Of a DNA stretch of 64,000 bases, positions 11,774-23,142 are shown piece by piece. The stretch spans positions 248,001 through 312,000 of the forward strand of contig MU404095.1 of NCBI GenBank assembly GCA_022695795.1, in the 5' to 3' direction. Below the pieces are notes generated by a model. The model was not told the DNA's origin. It worked only from the letters and a program-made list of their open reading frames with translations, and ran no database searches. The stretch comes from Biscogniauxia marginata. Its lineage: Eukaryota; Ascomycota; Sordariomycetes; Xylariales; Xylariaceae. Every line of letters begins with the position of its first letter. Within the stretch, counting starts at the first letter, position 1. The position numbers and the translations under genes are program-made.

Positions 11774-11797
11774 CCACAGCAGCAGCGGCTGCTGTGG
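11774..11797. repeat. Perfect 10-bp inverted repeat with 4-base loop
   Basis: Arms CCACAGCAGC and GCTGCTGTGG around AGCG. No gene abuts it; it could be a hairpin in a transcript or a transposon scar. Confidence 0.8.
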
Positions 11798-12605
11798 TGA
11801 ATAGACCTGACCCACACATACGAGTGAATGAGGCTATGCGGATGAATACTACCATTCCGTTGCTGTGGTTAATGGTTTCTTAGTGACTAGCTGAGGGGCA
11901 CAGTTACTTTACACAAAGGCCCACAGGTTCCCAGTCTCGAGAGTTTCCTTTCTTCGCGCAAGTATTTTTTACCGCAATATACCGAGATTGCCTGAGCCCT
12001 CGCGCCTCGAGCAATTGCGGTGAGTGACAGACAGATAATGCTAGAAATTAAGTGAGAGTCTAGAGAATGGATAGATGTTTCAGGGTGTTTCTGGACACTG
12101 CTTAACGGTCCTTAGAAGCGCACTATGATCTATACGAGGAATGTTCATCAAAAACCTAAAGTCCCAGTGAACTGAAGAATACATTAGAAGTCGGGGTATA
12201 TTCATCACATCAATCATATGCTAAATAACATACGCAACTATGAAGACAGGAAGACGACGTAGCGAATATCATGTCCACTGCTCGTCGCCGTTGTGACCAC
12301 CGCATTGCTTTGTCCTCTATAACTCCATCCTCGAAAGGTTTGTAAGGGTACGAATATTACTTGTTGTTGTGCTGGAGAGGGAAAGAAAGCTTCTCTCTAG
12401 GCCCATCTAACTAGGTATTATGTACATCATGGTGCATAGTCCACATGTCCGTGACAAGGTTCATAGAAATATGACTCAGTCTATCACCGGTGTGGCTCGA
12501 AGACAATCGATTATTCCACTCGGCTATGAGGATATGACGTCCCGTCTCCATCCAGTACGCAGCAGCGACTATTATTTCTTACGAGAAACTCGCTAGAGGG
12601 TTTGG

Positions 12606-14046
12606 TCAGTTACCACCAGCCCTCCTGGTTTCGTATTCCTTCTGTAGATTCCGATTGTAATGGAAATCGGCCTGTACACGGTCCTGGCATATTGCCGCCT
12701 GTTGCTGGGTGAGCCAGATTTTTCCCCATCGCTCGTACATCTCTAAGCTTGTCGTGACCTCGTAGTCCTCGTAGTGTAAACCGTGGGGGATAACCTTGAG
12801 GTAGAAGCTGGATTCGAGGAAGGCAGCATCCGCCTCCATCGTGTACTTGATCTGGCCTAGGATGTCTAGCGATGCCTTTCGAAATACCTCTTCATCATTA
12901 TGACTGATCAATTCGTGGAGGAACGGGGACCCGCGTGCTCCCGAAGCAGTGTAAAGAGTCTTGATAGCTCTTGAGAGGATGATGTGGCGGATCAGGCCGA
13001 CAGCATTGTATAGTGAACAAGAGCCGTTGGGACTGTTTGGATGGCTATGGCCCCCGCCCCAAAGACTTCTGTTCGTCTGGGCTTCATCATAAGGTGTGAT
13101 TTCACTTGATGAAATACCCATAAGCAAATGCACCCGATGTTCCTTATACAGGTCATAAGGTGCAATAATGTCTCCCCATCCGTATTGTGCACCGGTTGGG
13201 TCGAAGATTATACGAGCCCCTGGATATGATTCCAGGATAGCAATATCATGCCTGAACTTTAAGTTGTCTTCCGGCATATCCATATTGTTGTCACCATCAG
13301 ACTGGACAACGATATATAATTTAGCGTTCTTAGGACGTATCCATGCACTGCGAACACTCTTGCAGTATGCTTGATATGATGTATGTTAGCTCAGGGGGGC
13401 TTTTTCTTGTAAATCTAGAGAGAATCACTTACGCCTTATCAACTTCTCAAAGAGGGGTCGAGCGAAATGGAGGAAGTCCTGGCAGCCTCTATAAAGTAGC
13501 ATGCTCTCGGCATTGTCCTGGTTTTTAAATATGTGTTTTGGAAACCGTCGAACAGCATGGTCACCCTTGTATGCAAATAGATTTCTTCCCTCCCGTGTGA
13601 TGTGGAGTTCCCGGCCCTCCTCCCGCACACCAAGAAGCACCCGGTCATATGTAAGCTCCTTTAGCAGCACATATATTCCTCGATACAGGAATGCAGCGTG
13701 ACGGATATCCTTCGAGCTTTCGTTGAATCCCTCTAGTATGGATTCCGAAGGAAGGTAATGTCTGGATCCTGTATCGGTGGTGCGAGCTACCATAGGGCTG
13801 TGGTTTTGTTCGTTTCTTGGGAGTTCTTGGCAAGAGGGCAACCGAGAAGATGAATTGTTGTCTCTTTGGGACCCGACATCTGTAGGATGTTGTGGATTCA
13901 ATACACTCGCAGTGTTATCGTGCTCCAACAATTGGGAATGATGAAGGTCTAGTTGCCCTTCTAGGTGAACTCGAAGGCGTTCCATGATTATATCTTGAAT
14001 TTCCTGGATAGATATTCTCAACTTTTGGTCGAGGTATGAGAGAAAT
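12606..14046 (-). CDS. Unrecognised fungal protein, about 460 aa, 5' end unresolved
   Basis: Two long exons on the minus strand join well: about 14046-13433 and 13369-12606, with a 63-bp intron between them (GTAAGTG donor; acceptor ATCAAG just before 13369). The first begins after a pyrimidine-rich tract ending TAAAG, so at least one 5' exon is likely; a leader beginning MSTTPTTPYEELPKW near 14215 is a candidate, but no good donor joins it. If translation starts inside this exon, the first ATG is at 13985. The protein has a helical N-terminus, a Ser/Asn-rich linker and a folded-looking C-terminal half with RIIFDPTGAQYGWGDIIAPY and HRVHLLMG. That stretch resembles lineage-expanded fungal proteins of unknown function that I cannot name. 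The second exon contains no stops for 254 codons. Confidence 0.6.
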
Positions 14047-16518
14047 CTTTAGAGGAAAAAAAAGATAGAATGCATGATATGAAGAAAGCATGGAAGGGAC
14101 CATAGCTGTAGGTAGGAAAAATTATTTTTAGATAAGAGGTTGGATCTTTTCTTGGTAGGTCGGGAAAAGTCCATTTCGGCAGCTCCTCGTAGGGAGTTGT
14201 AGGAGTCGTCGACATAATGGTAATTTGTCGTCGCCGACATGATGGTTATGAAGTTAAGATTTTCACGTTAAGTGATAAGGTGTAGGTGTCAAGGACTGTA
14301 ATAAGACCCAGGGCGCAAGGGCTCGAGTGATCTCTGTATTACAATGAGAAAGAGTTGCGTGAGTAAAGAAAGGTTCCTCATACTACTGGGGAGGTAGATA
14401 CATTTAAGTACCAAAACTAAGCCATGGCGACGTGCCAATGCATCAGAATAGCTTTACCACAGTAACGGCTGTGACAATAGGCATGTTGAATTGTTGGCAG
14501 CGATAGGACAATAGAAACCCCACCTGCAATTGTATTCACTACAAATCAATAGGACCAGGAACAATAAGCCTTGGGATACCTACCTACTATCCATATGTTT
14601 TTAGCTGTACGAAGGTCCTCGCCACCATTCTAGCATTGTCTTGCAACCCCCTGCGCTGCCGTGACAGGAATGGCCTCCTTCAAATCATCTCTTATACCAA
14701 GAGCTATAGTTGCAATTATGCTGCTACAAGGGGATACATATTACGGATAATATAGTCTTTAAGCCACAAAGTAATAAGTTCTTAAATAGTTTAATATTCA
14801 CCTTTATTGCCTACTTATTATGTGATAATATGAAATGCATACTAATAATAATAATAATAATAAACAGGGACAAGTAATAGGAGTCTGCTATGACGGTAGA
14901 AAGGTGGTAAAGCTATCGTCTGAAACAAATGATTGATGATAAGACAAAATATTCTTATGATGCTTGGTTACACACAATATTAAACCCTTCCTAAAGCTCG
15001 TTTCATCTAGTTCGCCTCAAAATGGAGCTAGGTAATAGAACATACTTCTATTAAGATATGTGAACTGTACTTCACTCTTCTGACAAGCTTATTAGATCAT
15101 TGTATATATCATATCAGCGCACTATCTCTCCCTCGTCAGCTTAAGACGTGGGACTAAGTATTTTATGCGACTTGAGATTTCGTTTAGTTTACCTCCAATC
15201 ATTATTATGGCTTGTGTCCGTTTCACGAACGGCTATCGGGATTTGAGTATTAAAGGATTGCAAGCACTCCTAGAACACGTAGTGTGTCATGGATGGTTGC
15301 ATTAATGGGGGTTGACTAAACATGTTTTGATGCAAAGATTGTTGTTTTGATGTTAACTCTTGGCTTAATATTGTTTAAGCTCTACCGACAATCTATTATT
15401 TGTATAAAAATGGCTACTATAATGAAGTATTATGATATGTCACTACGTATACCAATATGCGAGGAGGTAGCAAAGCAGTTATTGCGCAAAAAGAAAAGAA
15501 AGAAAAAAAACCTAGAGCTGAACCTACATGAGAAAGCGGTCCTTTGCATCCTTTGGTACTAACTATCCCTTCACCGCTGTAAGCCTCCTCGGGCTCGTTG
15601 CTTAGTGACGTGGTGAAAGGCATGGCTTCTAACAGGATATGAGGATGTATATAGGAACTCGCCTTACCTTATTCCGTCATAGTAACAGAACGGAGCTGAG
15701 TCGATCCCGGTAATTCTAGTATAACAAGGAGAATTATAAACTTAGAGAAAAGAAGGAAGTCTCGAGAGGGATGCGAGAGCGCCCTGTAGAATAGACACAT
15801 ATGTAGTTGGGAGATACACCCTCCCCAACGAAGCCGTGCTTCGTACATTCAATGAATATGCCTCCATTCTTTGCGGTCATTCACTATAACTATTCAATGT
15901 GCCAGCTCATCACAAATTCTACCTCACACCAATAGAACCGCTTAGCCCCCATGCCTGAATCTCACTTTAGCATAAGAAGGTATATTCTAGCTCCCAGTGA
16001 AACTTCCGAGACTTGAGCAGAAAAGCTGCATTAGTGCCTAAATATCTTTGAAAATTGAGTTAGATGAACTCTGACTGCGACCCGTGTCATAAGATCAACT
16101 GAACATTCATCCATCTACGTCCGTATTGGCTATCAGGTTCCTCTTGTAAAAATGACGTGTTCCCATATTCATATTACGATACCAACATGGTTCATCAAGA
16201 ACTTTTAAATGGGGCTTCAGAATAACTGGCATATGAGTTGAATCCTGCCGCCAACGCTCAAATTCTTCAGAGGTTGTTGGGTTACTGCAGCAAGTCTTAC
16301 AGTTCCAACGAATAAGAGTCCAATACGAGTACGAAGTTTGATGAGTTGGATATGAAAAGTTCGGGTACGATCACAGGCAAGGTATGAGTCTAACGACAAA
16401 CAATTCATGAAACATATAAATCAAATCCCAAAACTCACGATGTCTAGTGGAGACCAACTACCTAGGTATCACCTTGCGGTGCATTCCACATTCCAGCGAC
16501 TCTTTTCAAGTTCTGTCG
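14047..16518. other. Intergenic region, about 2.5 kb, with TAA microsatellite
   Basis: AT-richer than the flanking genes. It contains a (TAA)n run at about 14843-14863 and A/T-rich stretches but no gene I can support. It should include promoter sequence for the dehydratase gene and for the minus-strand gene to the left. Confidence 0.5.
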
Positions 16519-18471
16519 ATGGAGGATTGTAACACAACGTCGTGCGATGGCTGCAGCAGCCGCTGTCACGCCAAAATCATCGATATCGAGGAATATGAGG
16601 CCCGCACCGCAGTACTTCGTAAGCGAGTTAAGGAATTGGAGGATGAGGTCGCGAAACAAGCTATCCGCAGAGAGCAAGCGGAACATAGCGGTGGCAGAGC
16701 GTTTAGGTCTGCTCAGTGGTTCGACCGTTCTGAAGACCTCGGGATGAGGGCGCTGTACCTCGAGCGCTATCTCAACTATGGGCTTACCAAGGAAGAGCTC
16801 TGCTCCGGCAGACCCATCGTGGGCATAGCACAGTCTGGTTCTGATATCGCCCCCTGTAATCGCCACCACCTCGAGCTCGCGAAGCGAGTGCGTGAGGGCA
16901 TCCGCGAGGCCGGTGCTATCGCCTTCGAGTTTCCCATGCACCCTATTCAAGAGAGTGCGCGGCGGCCCACCGCGGCGCTGGACAGGAATCTCGCATACTT
17001 GACCTTGGTGGAGCTCCTACACGCGTACCCCTTCGACGGCGTCGTACTTTTGACAGGATGCGACAAGACAACCCCGGCATGCTTGATGGCTGCAGCAACC
17101 GTCAACATCCCAGCGATCTGCCTCAACGTCGGGCCCATGCTAAACGGCTGGTCCCGTGAGCAGAGAGTGGGTTCAGGGAGTGTTATATGGAAAGCGCGTG
17201 AGCTGCACGCTGCTGGGAGCATCACTGATGATCAAATGATAGATATGGTCACGGCCGGGACCCCATCTCCTGGCCACTGTAATACAATGGGCACGGCCTC
17301 CACCATGAACGCCCTCGCCGAGGCCCTTGGCATGGCTCTCCCCGGGTCCTCCGCCATCCCCGCTCCGTACCGTCAGCGTTCTCACGTCGCGTACGAAACC
17401 GGGCTACGGATCGTCGAGATGGTGCGCAACGACTGTAAACCATGCGATATCATGACCCGTCAGGCGTTCGAGAACGCCATCGTCGTCAACACGGCCATTG
17501 GCGGCAGCTCGAACGCGCCGATCCACCTCAACGCTATCGCGAAGCATGCCGGTGTGCCTCTCGACCTAGACGACTGGGACCGCATCGGGTTGTCCGTCCC
17601 TCTGCTCCTGAATATGCAGCCGATCGGCGAGATGCTAAGCGAGGATTACTACCACGCGGGGGGCCTTCCCGCAGTCATCGCCGAGCTGCTCGATGCCGGG
17701 AGGTTACCGCACCCGGACGCTATGACCGTCAACAGCCGGACGATCGGTGAGAACGCCGCGGGAAAGAAAACCTGGGACCGGCGGACGATCCGGCCATTCG
17801 CAGACCCCCTGAAAGAGAACGCCGGGTTCCTACACCTGCGGGGCACGCTGTTCGACTCGGCGATCATGAAGACGTCCGGGATCTCGGCCGAGTTCCGGGC
17901 CAAGTTCCTGCAGGACCCGGAGGACCCGGACGCGTTCGAGGCGCCGGCGGTCGTGTTCGACGGGCCCGAGGACTACAAGGCGCGCCTCGATGCGGCGCCG
18001 ATCGACGGGCGCACCATCCTCGTCATGCGCGGCGTCGGCCCGCTGGGCTACCCGGGCGCCGCCGAGGTCGTCAACATGCACGCGCCCGGGCGACTGCTCC
18101 GGGCCGGCGTCCGCGAGCTGCCGTGCATCGGCGACGGCCGGCAGTCGGGCACGTCGGGATCGCCGTCGATCCTCAACGCGACGCCCGAGGCGGCCGCGGG
18201 CGGGAACATGGCGCTACTGCGCGACGGCGACCGGGTGCGGGTTGACCTCGGCAGGCGGAAGGTCGACATCCTCATCTCGACGGAGGAATTGCGGATGCGT
18301 AGGAACGAGCTGAACGACAAGGGGGGCTATAACGGCCCCCCTAGCCAGACCCCCTGGCAGGATATCTTCCGGCGCGAGGTTGGTGGGCAGAGCGATGGCT
18401 CGATACTCATGCGCGCGACGGAGTTCCAGCGCATTGCTCAAGAGCAACCGGTCCCTAGGGATAACCACTGA
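16519..18471 (+). CDS. IlvD/Edd-family dehydratase, aldonic-acid (pentonate) type
   Basis: The enzyme should remove water from a sugar acid (L-arabinonate, D-xylonate or similar) to give a 2-keto-3-deoxy acid, using an Fe-S cluster and Mg. Cys113, Cys181 (in [10 protein letters not shown]) and Cys254 (in GHCNTMG) are spaced 68 and 73 residues. That matches the cluster ligands I recall for Rhizobium L-arabinonate dehydratase (Cys59, 127, 200). Lys183 is the probable carbamylated Mg ligand, and QSGTSGS (about 543-548) carries the catalytic Ser. The N-terminal 60 residues are an extension with a Cys cluster (CxxxxCxxCxxxC, residues 4-16) and a heptad-like helix. The start is ATG 16519, because no other ATG follows the upstream stop in this frame. 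No intron is needed; length 650 aa. The genes around it are unrelated. The substrate cannot be read from the sequence, and dihydroxy-acid dehydratase is less likely. Confidence 0.88.
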   Translation: MEDCNTTSCDGCSSRCHAKIIDIEEYEARTAVLRKRVKELEDEVAKQAIRREQAEHSGGRAFRSAQWFDRSEDLGMRALYLERYLNYGLTKEELCSGRPIVGIAQSGSDIAPCNRHHLELAKRVREGIREAGAIAFEFPMHPIQESARRPTAALDRNLAYLTLVELLHAYPFDGVVLLTGCDKTTPACLMAAATVNIPAICLNVGPMLNGWSREQRVGSGSVIWKARELHAAGSITDDQMIDMVTAGTPSPGHCNTMGTASTMNALAEALGMALPGSSAIPAPYRQRSHVAYETGLRIVEMVRNDCKPCDIMTRQAFENAIVVNTAIGGSSNAPIHLNAIAKHAGVPLDLDDWDRIGLSVPLLLNMQPIGEMLSEDYYHAGGLPAVIAELLDAGRLPHPDAMTVNSRTIGENAAGKKTWDRRTIRPFADPLKENAGFLHLRGTLFDSAIMKTSGISAEFRAKFLQDPEDPDAFEAPAVVFDGPEDYKARLDAAPIDGRTILVMRGVGPLGYPGAAEVVNMHAPGRLLRAGVRELPCIGDGRQSGTSGSPSILNATPEAAAGGNMALLRDGDRVRVDLGRRKVDILISTEELRMRRNELNDKGGYNGPPSQTPWQDIFRREVGGQSDGSILMRATEFQRIAQEQPVPRDNH

Positions 18472-20295
18472 GAATGCTATACATCGCATATCTTTTGGGA
18501 TAGACCTTCCCCCTTTTTTTATTACATTGGCATTGGAATTTTGGAGCACTATCTAATTAAGTAGAGCACTACGGGATCATGAAGTCTGTTAATTACATTT
18601 TATGCATGTTCTATGCCTATGTGACAACGTTGGTAGTCCTCTTCCTTTCCACAGTTACGGGATGATGCTACGTGAATATTCTACATAAATAAATGAGAAA
18701 ATATTTTAATTTCAGTAAATGTAGGTAAAGAGGAAATAATTAGCACTCATACTCCAAATCCTGCCCTGTCTCTTTCTCGATAATAAACTTTGACTAAAGG
18801 GACAGCGAAAGAGAGGCACGTTTTGTGCGGATGACAAAATATATCTGATGAGGCAAAAAGATCGTAAAAAAAAAACTCCTAGGCTATTATTCTTGACCAG
18901 TTCTCCGGGCCCGTAGAATTCCTGGCTACTCTCTAAAAGTACTTCTGTGTGATGTAACCTCAAGTTGAGATTTTATATAGGCAAAACACCACCTAGGAAG
19001 GAATATTTTCGATTTGTGTAGAATTTGTCTCCTACGGCATTGGCAGCAGAGGTTCGGCGTTAAGGTAGATAGATCGGGTTCTAAGGCAAGGTCTCGTGTA
19101 GCTACATCATATATGTACATTCAGAGAAATTCCAGCTGAGGTGTGTGGGCGAAGTCAGTGAGTAGTATGGTGGTGAAATTTCCAGGATGCAAGAGAAAGA
19201 AAGGATCGAGTAACGGACAAATAGCTTTATAAACCAAGATATCTCTTTGATTCTCCTATTTCTTTTCCCTTTGTTCGGCTAGTTAGTCGGATGTAGGCAG
19301 GTCGCGATTGTTGTATAGATGTTTGCAACCTTAAAATAATTTGTAGCATATCATATTCTGGCATTTGCCATACTTACTAACTACTCAAATACCGTCCTCT
19401 GACTCTTGTAGGGCTAGTCATAAGTAGCCTAGTCGAAGTAGCAGTCATCTTGCGGTACAAAAAACATGAGAGGTTTGCTGTACAGAGGCTATGGATGCAG
19501 ATGTAGACGTAGATGGAAATGCAATAAATATATTTAAGTGGTGATCGACGTGGACGGATTAATGAACCACGAGGAATATCTCCACTGCTCTAGTAAACGG
19601 TAATGAGCGCACTGGCAGCAGCACAAGACTGATCGATGTGTGCCCGGTATTTCGTGGGTAGAAATAGAATACCGCTATACATTCGTAACTCATCGGGGTA
19701 ATATGCAATACAAATCAGACATCGTCAACAATATCTGTTGACTTTGTCGAGTCGCAGGAGCATTGGTGGTGTAGGATACCCTTGAAGACAAGTATTTTTT
19801 TTCTAGGCCTTTCAGCAATTCCATTAACTCCCGTGTAAAATAAACAATTCTATGTAGCAGAAAGAAATCAATCGAGTCAATATAATCCAAGGTTCGAGTC
19901 CGTGACGCTACCGTCAGTCGCGGAGAAGGGTTGAGCCCAGTGTGGCACAAGAAAACCTCAAGCGGCAATAAGAAGTCGATTTATTGCCTTGTAGTTGGAT
20001 TATGACTCTCTACATATTACCGTGATAGTAATATAATCATCACTATACATATTTGGAAGAGCCAGGGTTTCGGATGCTGTCGGGGTATTAACAGCATGCC
20101 ATGCCGAGTACACCTTGCCCTATAAAGCGGAACATCGTGAGCCACACAATTAAATTCTAGGCTTTGTCTAATTATTTACTGATTAGAAAAAAAAATTCTT
20201 TTGAAATCAATCTATAAATTCTCGGGGCACCTCTGATTTCTTTTCTCTTCTCTTCTCTTCAACCATTTCAACATCCCATTCTATCCAACACCATC
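18472..20295. other. Intergenic region, about 1.8 kb
   Basis: No gene supported. A tRNA-like T-arm string at about 19894 has no matching stems. Near the right end (20205-20290) there is a TATA-like TCTATAAATT followed by a CT-rich tract, looking like a promoter for the candidate start at 20296. Confidence 0.45.
20210..20295 (+). promoter_or_regulatory. Probable core promoter and CT-rich leader
   Basis: TCTATAAATT at about 20211-20220 is followed by a TTCTTTTCTCTTCTC-type pyrimidine tract and an A/C-rich leader up to the ATG at 20296. This is the usual layout of highly expressed filamentous-fungal promoters. Confidence 0.45.
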
Positions 20296-20430
20296 ATGAT
20301 CCGCCAGAAGGCTATATCTCATACATACGCATTGTAAGTAATACTCAGCATCATAAAACCCGTCGAATAATTTTTCCTCTTCATGCCTAGATGCATCAAC
20401 AGCCGGCGTAGCTTTAGCTTGCCAATCTGA
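20296..20430 (+). CDS. Possible two-exon mini gene or uORF, 25 codons
   Basis: The ATG at 20296 lies right after a promoter-like stretch. It opens a 38-base exon followed by a well-formed 57-bp intron (20334-20390, GTAAGT...CCTAG). The spliced frame ends at 20430 after only 25 codons. It may be an upstream ORF or the decayed 5' end of a gene whose main product starts at 20815, or the splicing may differ further downstream. The protein has no recognisable features. Confidence 0.25.
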
Positions 20431-20814
20431 ATGTATACATCATCCGCCCCGACATCATTATTAGTCCTTGGTTTTACCAGCAGAGTCATCATCATATTTT
20501 ACTAATAGGGATACAACAGGATCATGGTTCACTAATAATACGAACCTCATAAGAAATCTATGTGCCAATCGCTTTCGTACTGCCATGGTCCGCTTCTCAC
20601 CGCCGCCAAGGTGTGGAACGCGGCTATCAAGTTTACTATAAGCTGCCTTGGCGATCCCTATACGGAATACTGATGGAGTTATCCACTTTTCCCCTTCTAT
20701 ACTATCCTTGATCATCCTTGATCTCTTATCACCCACCTATTATCACGACGCACAAGTTAGCGCCTATCTCTGTGGCAGCCACACCTTGGATCAATCAAGT
20801 GCAGTTTAACAGCC

Positions 20815-21222
20815 ATGGAACACCTCTCCGGCAGAGAACGAGAAGCTGAAGGAAGAGAATTCCGACTCCATGCAAGTCCTCCAACCAAGAGGCTGAACGC
20901 CCGCCTTAGAGCATCGGTGATTACACGGCTGTTGCGCACACCTGCATTCCTTCGTCAGACAAAGGACCATCGTGTCGGCGCTATTCTGTCCATCTTCCAC
21001 AAGATCCCGTCGGTCAGAAATATCCTGCTCAGCTGTGGAAGACCCTCACGCAACTATGGCCATAATTCGGAATGGTGGAAAGGCCAGCCCATTTTCAAAC
21101 AGGAGCATCTTGCCGCGATGGCGAGAGGTGAGCAGCTCTGGGACGAGGAGGCACATGAAGAACTAGAATTGGAAATGATGCTCTCGACCGAGTGCTATCA
21201 TCACCACTACGAGCCTCCGTAG
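20815..21222 (+). CDS. Hypothetical protein, 135 aa
   Basis: An intact frame from ATG 20815, in a good context (CAGCCATGG). It is rich in Arg, Glu and His and has no signal peptide or membrane segment. The second half has a distinctive run, NYGHNSEWWKGQPIFKQEH, followed by an acidic helix. The composition differs from the opposite strand and codon use resembles neighbouring genes, so I favour it as real. The family is not recognised. The promoter-like block at 20210-20295 could drive it through a spliced leader. Confidence 0.5.
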   Translation: MEHLSGREREAEGREFRLHASPPTKRLNARLRASVITRLLRTPAFLRQTKDHRVGAILSIFHKIPSVRNILLSCGRPSRNYGHNSEWWKGQPIFKQEHLAAMARGEQLWDEEAHEELELEMMLSTECYHHHYEPP

Positions 21223-22136
21223 GCGGAAAATACGACGACAGAGTACCCAGCACGGAGCGTGAGTGGGCGGTGCGTGATTCTAGCGCCGGTTTGTCGTCCC
21301 TCATAATAGCTGTTGTTATTGTCGGCGTCATGAGCAGCTGCTAATACATATCCTTTACCATCTCAGCTCCAGGTTCGAGCCCTTCGGTCCTCGCTGGGGA
21401 GGCGACCCGGGCTGCGGTCTGCCGCCCTATAGCACCGGCTCCAGCACTAGCTCCGGGTATTGTGCCGGCTCCATCGTGCTCGTCGCTACTGTCTCCTGGA
21501 CCTGGGCGTCGGGTCCGGCTGGTGCGCCACAAGCACCGACTCGCGGTAGTCTTCTGGCGCCACCGCCGTGGACTTTCCGTCAGCGGAGCGGTGGCACGAG
21601 CAGCCAGCGAGTGAGACGGAGACTAAACACTACAATTTCTTTGTCCGCACCAAGCACTGCTGCTGATGTTGCCCTCGGCGAGGAGGCTTGTGGCACCTAG
21701 TCTAACTACAGTCTTGTCGACTCGATACCTAAGCTGAGAGTTGTCCCTGACAACCATGCTGGGTAATTTCCAACTGCTGGGAGACCTCCCTCCGCCCGAT
21801 TCACCTTAATCTATTTCGCCCTTAGGTGAATAATAGCCTTGGGTGGATAGGTACCATTTCTAGGTATCTTTGACCCTAAGCTGTTTCCATAGATACCTGG
21901 AAAAGTCCTATGCCCGCCCCCAGGCATTCATTTCGAGGCCCCGAATTTTCCACATGTCCGTATGCACATGTATATATACCTGCTATTACAACCCCATCAT
22001 AATTCTCATCAGAAATTCCTATTTTCCACACCACCACCCAAATCAACCAGCCAAGATACTCTTCATGCAGATCTCGTGTCAACCTGACCTCCGCAGAATA
22101 CAGCCAAACGTCACCCCCACAACGTACTTCGGCAAC
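21223..22136. other. Intergenic region with GC-rich low-complexity stretch
   Basis: The part at 21360-21700 is GC-rich with open frames in several phases on both strands, all Pro/Ala/Gly/Thr/Arg-rich, as expected from base composition. I do not call a gene there. The remainder is the presumed promoter and leader of the zinc-finger gene. Confidence 0.4.
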
Positions 22137-22623
22137 ATGTCATCTAACACTGCCCAGGGGGCTCCGTCTGGCAATAATGGCGCTGTCGGTAACGGCGACA
22201 ACCCACCAGCGCCGGCTTACCGTGGCAATTTTGGACGGGTTGGTAAGTAGTCTCCTATCCGATTATTTTACACCCGGGATATAATCCATTTTCACCTCGC
22301 GATAATGGTATTATTAGGATGTTACCATGCTAATGCTTCGTATTGTTCCAGTTCGGGTCGGCGACGATTGGAAGTTCGAGTGCCAGTGCGGAGCTCGGGT
22401 CGCCAACCGAGCTCACAATATCAGCTCGCACATGAGCAAGCATAACCCGGACTCGACCTACCAGAAGATGTATCGGCGCCTTCAAAGCCCCATCTCCTGT
22501 GCCGAGGACGGCTGCGGCAAAGTGTTCAACAACCGGTTCGACATTATCAACCACTATAGAAAACGCCATGGGCACCGCGGAAGCTCGAAGCCACTCTTGG
22601 AGAAGTATGGTGTCGTGCTCTGA
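22137..22623 (+). CDS. Small C2H2 zinc-finger protein, 125 aa
   Basis: Two exons, 22137-22242 and 22352-22623, are separated by a 109-bp intron with GTAAGT donor, a GCTAATG branch site and TTCCAG acceptor; splicing joins G|TT for Val. The Gly/Asn-rich N-terminus is followed by a first Cys-x-Cys...His-x4-His unit (CQCGARVANRAHNISSHMSKH) and a canonical C2H2 finger, CAEDGCGKVF...HYRKRH. Two fingers and a basic tail suggest a DNA- or RNA-binding protein in the nucleus; the target is unknown. The start at ATG 22137 (A at -3) is preferred over an in-frame ATG at 22065 in a poor context. A Cys/His-rich reading frame lies about 500 bp downstream. Confidence 0.7.
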
Positions 22624-23142
22624 GTAACCAAGGTCTGTACATTGCTTATGAACATTCTTTCGTCCATTTGCTAATCGTGAATGTGAAACAGGAGGCCGCA
22701 GACCACATTAGCTGCCTCATGGCGGCTCCTGGCCACTCGGAGCAGAGCTTCTCCGCCGCTATACAGTCAACGTTAAATAAGTTCGCGGACGCAGAGAGAA
22801 AAGACAGAGACAATGACATTTACCATGTCACTATGCGGGTTTTCCGACAACTCGCGTCTGCCCATGTTGTCAGCGTCGTCGTCTTCGTCTTCGTCGACTT
22901 ACCTCGCGCGCTTTGGATTATTACCGTTATCATCTTCGATGGGTCATGTCCTCTTGAAGGCTTTGAAGATGTCTTCCGGTGGCCTGGAAGACTAGGTTTC
23001 TTTCGAAGATTTGGTGATCTTGGCGGGCGTTTCCGCAATGGCCGTTGCCGGATCCTTTGGCTTCGACAGCATCTCCTCACGATGTTTGGCTGACCCCTGC
23101 TTCTGGATATCTCAACAAGCGTGAGTCTATCTGGATCTATAG
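22624..23142. other. Stretch between two Cys/His-rich frames, possible extra exon
   Basis: A plus-strand segment at about 22692-22830, preceded by an acceptor-like AAACAG, reads EAADHISCLMAAPGHSEQ and on through a helical Lys/Asp-rich part. It could be an exon of the gene on either side. The rest is read differently on the two strands because of a TCG/TTC repeat, and I could not join it into one model. Confidence 0.3.

Larger units (their letters stand above)
9807..12605. other. Intergenic region, about 2.8 kb, with two perfect hairpins
   Basis: No supported gene. Several 60-100 codon frames exist, including opposing ones at 10840-11158, without recognisable features. Perfect inverted repeats are at 10424-10452 and 11774-11797, listed separately. 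A CT tract is at about 10560-10572. Confidence 0.5.

Noticed and set aside
16440..16519. Upstream exon for the dehydratase starting at ATG 16440
   Set aside because: It would splice in frame only with a 31-bp intron, below the usual fungal minimum.
19894..19915. GGTTCGAGTCC resembling a tRNA T-arm
   Set aside because: The flanking bases do not form the 5-bp stem, and no anticodon or acceptor stem can be folded around it on either side.
21341..21700. Open frames on both strands in a GC-rich stretch
   Set aside because: Low-complexity Ala/Gly/Pro/Thr composition in every phase, no splice or start context, no recognisable domain.
22847..23110. Minus-strand phase with charged, nuclear-protein-like peptides (Lys/Arg- and Asp/Glu-rich) and three stops that C-to-T change could explain
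   Set aside because: Three stops in 90 codons is what a random frame gives. The acidic run is only the complement of a TCG/TTC repeat, and the plus strand has a better Cys/His frame.
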